A stretch of DNA of 48,461 bases, taken from positions 1-48,461 of IMG/VR virus record IMGVR_UViG_3300029922_000102; one strand, 5' to 3'. The translations under genes and the position numbers were made by a program. Under the pieces are notes generated by a model. The model was not told the origin of the DNA, did no database searches, and was given only the letters and a program-made list of their open reading frames with translations. The stretch is from a virus. Of this stretch, positions 6,560 to 13,407 are shown piece by piece (position 1 is the first letter of the stretch; every line of letters begins with the position of its first letter).

Positions 6560-6885
6560 GTAATAACAAGTTTGATGGCCCATATAAACATTGTTGCATT
6601 TCGGCATTAAATACGGCCTTCCACTCACGAGACGCCGAAGTAGATGAGCTACGGGATAAGCTGAAAGAGGCTGAAAGTAAAGAACGTCTACTTAAGGCCG
6701 ATCTATTAAACGTCACCGCCGACAGGGACAATCTTAAATTTATGATGGACAAGTTAAGGACCGAGCTAGACAGTGAGAAGGCGAAGTGGGAGGAGTTGAG
6801 GACAACCAGTTTCGCTAACAGGCCAGATGTTTTGAAAAAGATGGAAGAGATAGAAAGGGGCCAGGTTAAGCCGAATGGCGATTGA
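6556..6885 (+). CDS. Hypothetical coiled-coil protein
   Basis: The 109-residue product is predominantly charged helix. Residues ~30-85 have leucine heptads (ELRDKLKEAESKERLLKADL...), indicating a long coiled coil. There is a CC pair at residues 13-14. It shares the ELRDKL segment with the gene at 5199. It starts within the stop of the previous gene (ATGA) and overlaps the next gene by 11 bases. It is the right border of the AT-rich cassette region. Confidence 0.5.
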   Translation: MSNNKFDGPYKHCCISALNTAFHSRDAEVDELRDKLKEAESKERLLKADLLNVTADRDNLKFMMDKLRTELDSEKAKWEELRTTSFANRPDVLKKMEEIERGQVKPNGD

Positions 6886-7375
6886 ATTAAGGTTGGGGAA
6901 AAGCACTAAGACGGGCGTTGGGTGCCGAAAAGACAAGAACGCCAAGCCTTACGAAATGAAGCGATCGGGAAAGATGCGCCGGATTGGAAAGACGAAGCGC
7001 GGGCGCGAACAACGGATTTTCGAAAACTATATGCGGCCATTAATTTTGCAAGAAGTGGCCGAAGCAACCGGCGTGGACATTGAAGTTTTGGAAGGTTACC
7101 ATATCGACCACATTAACGGCCGCGACGCCCCAGGATTTGAACCGCTGGGGGCCATGTTTTCGCCATTGAACCTTCAAGCCTTACTGCCAGAAGTTCACGT
7201 CTTTAAGACGAATGCTAAAACGGCCGAAGGTCAAAGGTTCGATTATCGGGACACCGCAACACAAGAACGCATGGTTGCTTTGACGGCGCGGTTATCGTTA
7301 AAGTTGGGCAAAGCTTTTACGTTGAAGGAATTGAGGGTTGCGATTCAGTCAGAAATTTATTACAAGGAAAATTAA
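6875..7375 (+). CDS. HNH-type nuclease-like protein
   Basis: The 166-residue product has a very basic N-terminal 50 residues, then YHIDHINGRDAPGFEP (residues ~73-88), NLQAL (~97) and H..KT (~105). This is the order of the HNH metal-binding motif: His-x-Asp-His, Asn, then His. A small phage endonuclease or recombination nuclease is likely. The final His region lacks the usual zinc-binding cysteines, so the active-site match is partial. It returns to the GC-richer codon use of the genome. Confidence 0.5.
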   Translation: MAIELRLGKSTKTGVGCRKDKNAKPYEMKRSGKMRRIGKTKRGREQRIFENYMRPLILQEVAEATGVDIEVLEGYHIDHINGRDAPGFEPLGAMFSPLNLQALLPEVHVFKTNAKTAEGQRFDYRDTATQERMVALTARLSLKLGKAFTLKELRVAIQSEIYYKEN

Positions 7376-7377
7376 GA

Positions 7378-7608
7378 ATGCCAATACCTATGCACAAATG
7401 CCATGCCAATTCTTGCCAAAAACAAACGCCGGAAAAAATGTTTATGTGCAATACCCATTGGGCCATGGTCCCGTCGGTGCTTCAAAAAGCTATTTGGGCG
7501 ACTTATAGAAGTGGCCAGGAAAAGGACAAAAACCCGTCGGAAGCGTATTTAAAGAACGCTAAAGAAGCGATCGCCGCGGTTCACGAAAAGGAATACGAGA
7601 AGCGTTAA
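7378..7608 (+). CDS. Small CHW-type zinc protein
   Basis: The 76-residue product has CHANSCQ (residues 8-13), a conserved-looking MFMCNTHWAMVP block and a YRSGQ...PSEAY helix. This layout (C..H..C, then C..HW..VP, then an IW..YR.GQ motif) is widespread among phage hypothetical proteins near recombination genes. Zinc binding is likely; the role is unknown. The protein at 9842 carries a related CYRHWLCLP block. Confidence 0.6.
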   Translation: MPIPMHKCHANSCQKQTPEKMFMCNTHWAMVPSVLQKAIWATYRSGQEKDKNPSEAYLKNAKEAIAAVHEKEYEKR

Positions 7609-7623
7609 TTTAACAAAGGATGG

Positions 7624-7658
7624 TTGACGGTGTTACGGTGTTATGATACCGTAATGTT
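7624..7658 (+). promoter_or_regulatory. Promoter P2 with palindromic operator
   Basis: The palindrome TTACGGT-N8-ACCGTAA occupies 7633-7654. Inside it, TGTTATGAT (7639-7647) is an extended -10 element. Its predicted start lies within a few bases of the ATG at 7659, so the transcript would be nearly leaderless. No ribosome site precedes that ATG. TTGACG at 7624 is too close (12) to this -10 and too far (22) from TAATGT at 7652. The sequence TGATACCGTAAT is shared with P1. Confidence 0.55.
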
Positions 7659-7910
7659 ATGAAAACTTTAGAAGTTAGACCAATTATGGTGGACTTGAAA
7701 GACCAAGTTGAAATTTGCCAACACCGGTGGCCGGTGGAAGGCTCGGAATGCCCATTCTGCATGAAAGAAGCTTTACCCGTTGAAAAAACGGGTCCAAGAT
7801 TTGTGGATTTACCGGCGTGTATGTGCAACGGCCCATTTGAGATTAAAAAAGGCCAAGCGTTGGTGTTGTGTGGCGTTTGTAGTGGTATACGGCCGTTCAA
7901 GGCTGAATAA
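7659..7910 (+). CDS. Hypothetical double zinc-knuckle protein
   Basis: The 83-residue product begins MKTLEVRPIMVDLKDQVEIC. Cysteines occur as CPFC (~32-35), ACMC (~54-57) and CGVC (~72-75), enough for two zinc sites. The start codon has no ribosome binding site and immediately follows the extended -10 of promoter P2, so it is probably translated from a leaderless mRNA. It would be the first gene of an operon running to about 12.3 kb. Function unknown. Confidence 0.55.
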   Translation: MKTLEVRPIMVDLKDQVEICQHRWPVEGSECPFCMKEALPVEKTGPRFVDLPACMCNGPFEIKKGQALVLCGVCSGIRPFKAE

Positions 7911-7962
7911 GACGGTGTAAGGCGTTGTTGGGCAGTAAATAATTTTTTATCGGGCGTTAAAT

Positions 7963-8670
7963 ATGAATGACGGGTTTAAAGATTCTTTCAATTTACCTAA
8001 TACCTTTACGCCGGTTATTAAAGTTATGTACCGGTGCGCCAAGGGCCACGAAGAGTTACAAGAGCCGGACGCCGACCATATTTGTGGGGCTTGCAACTAC
8101 GCCTTTAAAATGGAACCGGTTGAAAAGTTTACGCCGTTACCTACGAAACAAAAAAGAAAGAAATCGCTTAAAGAAGCGGTTTTATTATCGGCAATATCTA
8201 AACCAATTTTAACGCCGAACAAGTTGACAGAACGGGCAACCGAAGGCGAAACGATTAAAGCGTTAGTGGCGCTTTCCAAAAAGACTTATACGGTTGAACA
8301 TTTCGACCATGGTGTAATGATTCGGTCATTGTTCGAAGACCCCGAACACAAAATAGAGTTGTTTTTACCCGAGGAAGACACTTGGCGTTGGTTGGGGAAT
8401 TGGGATGGCGAAACAGGTTTGTTTTTTATGAAACGGTGGCAAAGGCACTTACATAGGACCATGAACGCTTGGGGAGTATCGGACTATGTGATTAAGTTTT
8501 TGGAACCGAGGGGATTAAAGACGTTGGTTATGTTCGTGGAAGACACGAAAGAAGTTTTTGAAACGACGTTGGACAATTTGAAAGACGGGGGCCAATGGCG
8601 TTGGTGGAAGGATGGCGGGTTTGATAAGCAATGTTTCTTGACGATTTCGAAGTGGAAGAAAAAACACTAG
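7963..8670 (+). CDS. Hypothetical protein with N-terminal zinc ribbon
   Basis: The 235-residue product has an N-terminal ribbon (YRCAKGHEELQ near residue 23 and CGACNY near 41), a basic linker (TKQKRKKSLKEA), and a C-terminal domain rich in Trp and Phe (e.g. WRWLGNWDGETGLFF) that looks like a compact alpha/beta fold. No enzyme motif is recognised. The start ATG at 7963 has CGGGCG upstream. The Trp-rich half could bind nucleotides or protein, but this is guesswork. Confidence 0.5.
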   Translation: MNDGFKDSFNLPNTFTPVIKVMYRCAKGHEELQEPDADHICGACNYAFKMEPVEKFTPLPTKQKRKKSLKEAVLLSAISKPILTPNKLTERATEGETIKALVALSKKTYTVEHFDHGVMIRSLFEDPEHKIELFLPEEDTWRWLGNWDGETGLFFMKRWQRHLHRTMNAWGVSDYVIKFLEPRGLKTLVMFVEDTKEVFETTLDNLKDGGQWRWWKDGGFDKQCFLTISKWKKKH

Positions 8671-8680
8671 GGGGAATGGC

Positions 8681-8992
8681 ATGAATTTTAAAGCATTTAT
8701 AGCGGCGTTTTTGGCGGCGGGTGGAACGGAAACGGAAGCAAGACGGATTAAAAGCAAGAAACCATTGGGTGTTAGGTTCGATTACACACCATCGAAGGTT
8801 AAGGGCGGAAAGTTTGGGGGATGGCCTGGGGACGCCAAGCGCCGTGGACGGGTTAAATACCGTGCAAAATTAAAATTGCGTAAAGCGGTTTGGGCTGAGG
8901 CTAGGAAAAAAAATAGAGTTAGGTATAACGCGATAAAAGCAAGGAAGTTTTTGCAACCAATTGTCGATGAAGTAATAAAAAGGGGTTATTGA
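8681..8992 (+). CDS. Basic hypothetical protein
   Basis: The 103-residue product is strongly basic (many Lys and Arg between residues 20 and 90) with a helical, hydrophobic start (MNFKAFIAAFLAAGG). The ribosome site GGGGGAATGGC precedes it. The charge suggests nucleic-acid binding. No known family. Its stop overlaps the next start by one base (TGATG). Confidence 0.45.
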   Translation: MNFKAFIAAFLAAGGTETEARRIKSKKPLGVRFDYTPSKVKGGKFGGWPGDAKRRGRVKYRAKLKLRKAVWAEARKKNRVRYNAIKARKFLQPIVDEVIKRGY

Positions 8993-9135
8993 TGAAAGTG
9001 AACATTGGCCAAAACCTAAACTTAGACGTAATGCGGTTAGTTGAAACCCGTTTATTGGTGGAAGCGTCAAGCGGGGGCGGTAAGTCCATGACGTTGCGGG
9101 AAATCTTGGAAAAGACATTTGGCCAGAAGATTTAA
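8992..9135 (+). pseudogene. Truncated HerA-like P-loop ATPase fragment
   Basis: This is a 47-residue product containing LVETRLLVEASSGGGKSMTL, a clear Walker A (SGGGKS) in the context typical of the N-terminus of HerA/DUF853 ATPases, followed by LREILEKTFGQKI and a stop. The family normally continues for hundreds of residues with Walker B and arginine finger motifs. None follow in any frame before the next gene at 9163. It is either the remnant of a deleted ATPase or a retained P-loop peptide. Confidence 0.6.
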
Positions 9136-9162
9136 GGATTCAAGAGTTTCCAAAGGTGATTA

Positions 9163-9399
9163 ATGCTTAAAAAAGGAATGACTGGACCACTTGCGCTTTG
9201 GTGCGATACTTCGAAGCCGTGGCCAGTTAAATATAGGCCGGTTGAATACATACCGCCGATTAACGAAGCGTTAATTAAAAAGCTTTACGATCAAGTGAAA
9301 GACGAAAAGACGCCGAAGTTAACGGGGCTGAAGGCGCAACAAAGAGTCGAACGTTACGAAATGAAAAAGGGATTAATTGCAATAGAAGGGGAAACCTAG
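9163..9399 (+). CDS. Hypothetical protein
   Basis: The 78-residue product (MLKKGMTGPLALWCDTSKPW...) has a Pro/Tyr-rich N-terminal third and a charged helical C-terminus (QQRVERYEMKKGL). The start has AAAGGTG nine bases upstream. No recognised motif. It is the last gene before the GC-rich element at 9440-9583. Confidence 0.4.
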   Translation: MLKKGMTGPLALWCDTSKPWPVKYRPVEYIPPINEALIKKLYDQVKDEKTPKLTGLKAQQRVERYEMKKGLIAIEGET

Positions 9400-9439
9400 T
9401 TTAAAAAGCAATTGACGATCTGACGCCAGATAAAGCACT

Positions 9440-9583
9440 ATAAGGGGTCACGATTCGACGGACACCGGCGGCCAACCGGCCCGTCAAGAGCGCCGCAAGG
9501 CCGCCCTTTCCCCGTGATACTCGGAACGCGGGGGGCGACCCCCGCGCAAAGGGTTTTGGCTAGTACCCCGTTGCCGCGGGCAT
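9440..9583 (+). ncRNA. Candidate structured non-coding RNA, GC-rich
   Basis: No gene occupies 9400-9605. This stretch is far more GC-rich than its surroundings. Hairpin 1: GGCGGCC (9467-9473) with GGCCGCC (9499-9505), enclosing CGGC/GCCG. Hairpin 2: CGCGGGGG (9527-9534) with CCCCCGCG (9539-9546), closed by the GNRA tetraloop GCGA. A weaker GGGT/ACCC hairpin follows at 9551-9568. TATAAG at 9439-9444 with TTGACG at 9412 (spacing 21) is a poor promoter. GATTCGACGG at 9452-9461 recalls the 5' end of tmRNA, but no T-arm, acceptor partner or tag frame is present. Confidence 0.55.
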
Positions 9584-9605
9584 TTTGATTGGGAAAGGTT
9601 CAAAG

Positions 9606-9845
9606 ATGAAACCAACGTCTATTTTTTTCTTACCACGCTTCAAAATTGCGCTTAATGGCCGGTTGAAAAAGCAATTTAAGGGCGCACCGGATTACCGGAA
9701 AACCGAAGTACAAACCAAAATTCAAGCGATTGCCTTAACGGTCTTGCAAGACTTTGGCATTAAAGACTACAACGTATTAGTTGGAGTCAAGGCCAAGGCC
9801 GGTGGTAAAGGTGAAATCGGCTTTACTTTCATTAAAACCAAATGA
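9606..9845 (+). CDS. Hypothetical protein
   Basis: This is a 79-residue basic product (MKPTSIFFLPRFKIALNGRL...), probably a small alpha/beta protein. I chose the ATG at 9606 because GGGAAAGG lies eight bases upstream; an upstream in-frame start at 9585 lacks one and would enter the structured element. The stop overlaps the next start (ATGA). No family is recognised. Confidence 0.45.
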   Translation: MKPTSIFFLPRFKIALNGRLKKQFKGAPDYRKTEVQTKIQAIALTVLQDFGIKDYNVLVGVKAKAGGKGEIGFTFIKTK

Positions 9846-10231
9846 ACGAAAAACAGTTAAGGGCTAACCTTTTACAAAATGTTTGTCAAATTGGGAAGTG
9901 CGGAAAAACACTTAACCAATACGAAATATTTTGTTACCGGCATTGGTTGTGTTTGCCGACGTGGGCACGTTACCGGTATAAACTCCAACTTCGGCGAATG
10001 GGTTTAGATAGGACTTTGGACCGAACCGAAGCTTGGAAAAAAACAGTTCAAGCGGTGGGGATTCAAGAAGCGGGTAATTTGCTGGGGCAACACCGCGACT
10101 TGATAGAAACGTTGAAATCTTTAATCGAAGTTCATTTGGGCGACGAATGCGCCGAAAAAGTGAGGTTATCAAAATGGGGAAAGAACGACCAGTTCAACGA
10201 ATCGTACAATCTGGACCGGACTTGGCTTTAG
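9842..10231 (+). CDS. CHW-type zinc protein
   Basis: The 129-residue product has CQIGKCGKTL near residue 15 and CYRHWLCLPTWARYRYKL (~31-48), the same arrangement as the small protein at 7378, then a helical C-terminal region. This family is common in phage accessory regions. Zinc binding is likely; function is unknown. The end overlaps the next gene by 58 bases. Confidence 0.5.
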   Translation: MNEKQLRANLLQNVCQIGKCGKTLNQYEIFCYRHWLCLPTWARYRYKLQLRRMGLDRTLDRTEAWKKTVQAVGIQEAGNLLGQHRDLIETLKSLIEVHLGDECAEKVRLSKWGKNDQFNESYNLDRTWL

Positions 10232-10401
10232 AGATTAAAGACGCCGAACCGCTTTGTGCGTGGTGTAAGTGTCCCAAAAGTGACCCGTGCCACGAATGGT
10301 TAGAACGGGGCGAAGACGAAAGGGCCGACGCACCGCCGTTGTGCGACTTTCAAGACCCGAGCCGAACAATTGGAACGAAGCGAATTTACTTAGAAGGATA
10401 A
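10174..10401 (+). CDS. Small Cys-rich protein
   Basis: The 75-residue product carries LCAWCKCPKSDPCHEW near residue 27 and a later C, so it is a probable zinc-binding protein with an acidic loop (ERGEDERAD). The ATG at 10174 has GAGG nine bases upstream. An alternative ATG at 10147 is less well placed. Substantial overlap with the previous gene in another frame. Unknown function. Confidence 0.45.
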   Translation: MGKERPVQRIVQSGPDLALEIKDAEPLCAWCKCPKSDPCHEWLERGEDERADAPPLCDFQDPSRTIGTKRIYLEG

Positions 10402-10404
10402 ACG

Positions 10405-10725
10405 ATGGCGTACCCGAGAAAAACACAATTCAAAGACGGCGTTTGGCTTTATTGGTGCAATAAGGGAAAGCACTTTTGCGAAGCGGAAAAGTTTTTTGCC
10501 AACAACACAAAGGCTTCAAAGCTTTCGTCCACCTGTAAAAAGTGCATGGCGCGGTTAGTGAAGACGAAGTATTGGGCTTGCCAAAACAGGAAGGAAACGA
10601 AATACCACAAACGGCGTCAATTGGTAATGGGCAAGATGAAAAAGATAGAGTGGGTTTTAGAGTCGGGGGAGGTTGTGACCAAGAAAATTGAGCTTATCGA
10701 ACAGATAGTTAAGGGGGCGGCATAA
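10405..10725 (+). CDS. Zinc-finger, basic hypothetical protein
   Basis: The 106-residue product shows WCNKGKHFCEAEKFF (residues ~17-31) and CKKC (~44-47), a pattern of small phage zinc proteins with the phrase KH.C...FF.N. A basic middle (KYHKRRQLVMGKMKK) follows. Probably nucleic-acid binding. Its stop overlaps the next start by one base (TAATG). Confidence 0.5.
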   Translation: MAYPRKTQFKDGVWLYWCNKGKHFCEAEKFFANNTKASKLSSTCKKCMARLVKTKYWACQNRKETKYHKRRQLVMGKMKKIEWVLESGEVVTKKIELIEQIVKGAA

Positions 10726-10925
10726 TGGCGAACATTGGGGGAAGGGTTACTAAGCAAGAAGAGTTAAAGGCTTGTCCGTTTTGCGGTGAAAAAGAGGAAA
10801 TAAGGATTGCGAAGGCTGGGGACTTGTTCTTTGGGCAATGCCAGAAGTGCCATGGGTCAAGTGGACCGCGGCTAAACCAAGTTGGTGCGGCAAATGATTG
10901 GAATAAGCGACCAAGCCATGATTAG
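10725..10925 (+). CDS. Lar-like restriction alleviation protein
   Basis: The 66-residue product has the small-Lar pattern: LKACPFCGEKEE (residues ~14-25), then QCQKCHGSSGP (~38-48), then a WN.R element near the C-terminus (DWNKRPS). Lar of the Rac prophage modulates type I restriction, but most small phage relatives are uncharacterised zinc ribbons. Together with the Mom-like gene and the cytosine methyltransferase, it would make three potential anti-restriction genes. Confidence 0.6.
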   Translation: MANIGGRVTKQEELKACPFCGEKEEIRIAKAGDLFFGQCQKCHGSSGPRLNQVGAANDWNKRPSHD

Positions 10926-11193
10926 TTTTAACCCAAAAAAGGTGCAGTTATTTATTAACAAAATACCCATTCAGGGTTATCAAAAGTTTAGGGCGCATTT
11001 TGGAATTGCACCGCCAAAGTCGGTTTGGGAAGTTTTGGAAGGAACGGGGACGACTAACGATAACCAAATTGTGCCAGTCTTCGTGCTTTGGGATGGGGCG
11101 CGGAAAGAACACCACCCGTTGGAAGGCTACGACATTTTCAAGAAAAAGAGCGCACAAAAGCTTTGCGACAAAATGAATAAGGGGAAGAAATGA
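10918..11193 (+). CDS. Hypothetical protein
   Basis: The 91-residue product (MISFNPKKVQLFINKIPIQG...) is a mixed alpha/beta protein without recognised motifs. I chose the ATG at 10918, which overlaps the stop of the previous gene. An upstream in-frame start at 10882 would lie deep inside that gene. The start resembles phage tail-tube-related N-termini (I.F.P....F..N...I.GY), but the length and place argue against that role. Confidence 0.4.
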   Translation: MISFNPKKVQLFINKIPIQGYQKFRAHFGIAPPKSVWEVLEGTGTTNDNQIVPVFVLWDGARKEHHPLEGYDIFKKKSAQKLCDKMNKGKK

Positions 11194-11468
11194 AAGCATT
11201 TTTAAAAGCAATCGCCGAATGGTGGAAGACGCCGGATTGGATTCACGAAAGCAAAGGTGGACATAACGACCCGCCTAAAACGCCACGACCGGCGCCCCCG
11301 AAGGGCATGAACCCAAACGGGAATTGTAAAGATTGCGGTTGTGCGCTTGTGAACCCGTCGGAATTAAAGCTTTGCGGTTATTGCGGAATGATTCGGTTAA
11401 CAAAGGCCATGGCGGCCGGTGGCTACAAAGAAAAGCCGAAAAAGAAAAAGAAGAGGGGGAAACGATGA
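11190..11468 (+). CDS. Zinc-ribbon protein with basic tail
   Basis: The 92-residue product has an amphipathic N-terminus (MKAFLKAIAEWW), a proline-rich linker, two cysteine pairs (CKDCG near 47, CGYCG near 62) and a lysine/arginine tail (PKKKKKRGKR). It looks like a small nucleic-acid-binding ribbon. Overlaps the neighbours by ATGA on both sides. Confidence 0.5.
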   Translation: MKAFLKAIAEWWKTPDWIHESKGGHNDPPKTPRPAPPKGMNPNGNCKDCGCALVNPSELKLCGYCGMIRLTKAMAAGGYKEKPKKKKKRGKR

Positions 11469-11737
11469 AACCCATTTGGTTTCCAGAACAAAACACAATC
11501 ATGGGCCGCGACCAACTGGAATATAAAGCGTTGCCAGCGTTTCGCGGGAAGCTACCGCATGAAAGAATGCCAGGAAACGCCGACGAAGTAATTGCGTGTT
11601 ACCAATTAAGCGACGCCGAAATTGAAGTAATTAAAGAATCGAAAGTAATTTGGGTGCGCCAAATGACGGGGAATGGACCGCTTCAACCGCAATTGGTGCA
11701 AGTGGAAAAACCTTATTTCGGGCCGGTGACGAAATGA
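11465..11737 (+). CDS. Hypothetical protein
   Basis: The 90-residue product (MKPIWFPEQNTIMGRDQLEY...) follows a pattern I have seen in phage hypothetical proteins of this size: a Pro/Gln start, PAFRG, then a helical AEIEVIKESKVIWV segment. No catalytic motif. The start overlaps the previous stop by ATGA; a longer frame from 11333 is a shadow of the zinc-ribbon gene. Confidence 0.5.
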   Translation: MKPIWFPEQNTIMGRDQLEYKALPAFRGKLPHERMPGNADEVIACYQLSDAEIEVIKESKVIWVRQMTGNGPLQPQLVQVEKPYFGPVTK

Positions 11738-11955
11738 AAAAGCCACAAAGATTCGTGATTGACGAAAGCAAGTTTAATGGCCGTGAACGCAAGATTTTGC
11801 GCCATTTAGCCGAAGCATGGAGTTTATTTGTGGAATTACCGAAGCAACACCCGCAAGACACCGAGGAATTTGTGCACGCCATTCATTCGGCCCAAAGGAC
11901 AATCGCTATTCGCGGAGTGAGAAAGCCGATAAGGGCGTTTGGGAAAAAGTTGTAA
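11734..11955 (+). CDS. Hypothetical helical protein
   Basis: The 73-residue product (MKKPQRFVIDESKFNGRER...) appears mostly helical with no cysteines. The segment ERKILRHLAEAWSLFVEL and the later HAIHSAQRTIAIR are conserved-looking helices. Starts in the previous stop (ATGA). Unknown function. Confidence 0.45.
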   Translation: MKKPQRFVIDESKFNGRERKILRHLAEAWSLFVELPKQHPQDTEEFVHAIHSAQRTIAIRGVRKPIRAFGKKL

Positions 11956-11978
11956 TTAAATTTTAGGGAGGTAGCACA

Positions 11979-12278
11979 ATGGCATTACGTTACAAAATCA
12001 AGGTCGAAACCGAGTGGAAGCCGGACCCGAAACAAACTGAAATCAAGGACACCGAACAGAAACCAAAAAGACAAGTTCGGGAAGTAGCGGGGTGCGAAAC
12101 TTTGCACGGCGCCATTGGCCACGTTCAAGACGTATTGGTTCATCAATACGAAAAGGGCTCAATTATCTTTGTTTTTGCCAAAGACAAGGGCGTAGAAAAC
12201 GAGCTTTACCGAGAAAACGCCAATGGCATTCTATGGACCAAGAAGGAAGAGTTGCAACACAGGCTTTCAAAGAAATAA
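11979..12278 (+). CDS. Hypothetical protein, last before the terminase operon
   Basis: The 99-residue product is highly charged in its first third (KVETEWKPDPKQTEIKDTEQ) and then alpha/beta. It has one of the strongest ribosome sites in the genome (GGGAGGTAGCACA), suggesting high expression. No recognised family. The following spacer (12279-12379) contains TAAAAT at 12341 without a well spaced -35. Confidence 0.45.
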   Translation: MALRYKIKVETEWKPDPKQTEIKDTEQKPKRQVREVAGCETLHGAIGHVQDVLVHQYEKGSIIFVFAKDKGVENELYRENANGILWTKKEELQHRLSKK

Positions 12279-12379
12279 CGTCAAATTTTTCGCAAGCGGT
12301 GGAAGGCTATGAATTTGAGCCTTACCCCGCGCAAAGAGCCTAAAATGTGTTAACGATACTTTTTCAAGGGAAAACGAAC

Positions 12380-12988
12380 ATGGCGAAGGAACAACACGAC
12401 GATTGGCCTTGGATAGACCTAGAAGCTGAATTTCTAACGTCACCCATTAAGAAATACCCCAGCGTAATTGACTTCCTGACCGCGAAGGGAATATCTAAGA
12501 ATACGGGCTACCGGCACACGATTGGATGGCAAGACAAAAGAAATGTAATTTTACAGAACGCCACCAAGAAAGCGATTGTCCGTTACGAAAACACCGTGGC
12601 CCGAATCATTGCAAAACAAGGGAATATCGTAGACACGATTATTGACGCCGCTTTCATGGAGTTAATTAAAACGGATTCGAAAGGTAAGCCTTTATTGCCA
12701 CTAAGGTTCAAAGGTAGCAAAGGTAAGGAAATCAGCCCCGCCGTGGTTCAACGGCTTTTAATGCAATCCATGAGTATTCAACAACGGTTGGCGGCCGTGG
12801 AAGGGTCAAGTGCCGACCGAGTGGCCGACCAAGCGCCGTTTAAGATTGTTTCGGACGGTATGGGCGGCGAAGTTGAAGTGGTAACCGGCGTTTCCGAAAA
12901 GTTGAAGAAAATCAGAAACAACCCGAAATTATTAAAACAGGCGGAAAGCTTGCTTGATGCTATGGGCAAGAGTAATGGGCAAGAGTAA
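12380..12988 (+). CDS. terS: Terminase small subunit (probable)
   Basis: The 202-residue product precedes the large terminase with only an HNH gene and a small frame between. Residues ~20-60 (FLTSPIKKYPSVIDFLTAKG...) fit the N-terminal helix-turn-helix that recognises packaging DNA. The middle (residues ~60-160) is helical, as in oligomerising small terminases. I chose the ATG at 12380 with AAGGG upstream over the GTG at 12347. The 3' end contains a tandem 12-base duplication (two copies of ATGGGCAAGAGT). Assignment rests on position plus fold impression. Confidence 0.6.
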   Translation: MAKEQHDDWPWIDLEAEFLTSPIKKYPSVIDFLTAKGISKNTGYRHTIGWQDKRNVILQNATKKAIVRYENTVARIIAKQGNIVDTIIDAAFMELIKTDSKGKPLLPLRFKGSKGKEISPAVVQRLLMQSMSIQQRLAAVEGSSADRVADQAPFKIVSDGMGGEVEVVTGVSEKLKKIRNNPKLLKQAESLLDAMGKSNGQE

Positions 12989-13407
12989 TGGGCGAAACAT
13001 GGCGGTCGGTGCCGGATTTTAATTACGAAGTATCGGACCTGGGAAACGTTCGCCATCTAAAACGGCCAACGAAAATGATTAAACCTTTTATCGGCCGTGG
13101 AAATTCGAGAAATTATTTAATTGTTACGCTTTGGGCCGCCGGAAAAAGAAAGAGATTTATTTTAGGACGATTGGTTTTAACGGCATTTGATGGACCGAAG
13201 CCGTCTAATATTTTTGCCTGTCATTGCAACGACGACACCATGGACAACCGATATTCAAACTTAGTTTGGGCCGATCAATCCACCAACGAAAAGCATAAAA
13301 CTTATAAACCTTGTGAATGCAAAGATGAATTGGCCATGCACCATGCCATTCATGGTTATTGTGTGCGGCCTGGTTGTCATTGCCAAGGGTATAAGGCGGC
13401 CAGTTAA
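12988..13407 (+). CDS. NUMOD4/HNH homing endonuclease
   Basis: The 139-residue product starts with a NUMOD4-type segment (WRSVPDFNYEVSDLGNVR, residues ~5-22), and the HNH core follows: ACHCNDDTMDNRYSNLVWA (~78-96), with the His-Cys-Asn-Asp and Asn-Leu pairs typical of HNH_3. An extra C-terminal cysteine/histidine cluster (CECKD, MHH, CVRPGCHC) probably binds zinc. Free-standing homing endonucleases next to terminase genes are common. They cut intron- or gene-free relatives and spread. Start overlaps the terS stop. Confidence 0.8.
   Translation: MGETWRSVPDFNYEVSDLGNVRHLKRPTKMIKPFIGRGNSRNYLIVTLWAAGKRKRFILGRLVLTAFDGPKPSNIFACHCNDDTMDNRYSNLVWADQSTNEKHKTYKPCECKDELAMHHAIHGYCVRPGCHCQGYKAAS

Noticed and set aside
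9440-9605. tmRNA or tRNA gene
   Set aside because: Only the string GATTCGACGG resembles tmRNA; there is no T-arm, no acceptor partner or CCA end and no tag-coding frame. I keep it only as an unclassified RNA candidate.
12301-12347. Promoter before terS (TTGAGC and TAAAAT)
   Set aside because: The spacing of about 20 bases and the weak -35 make it no better than chance in this AT-rich gap.
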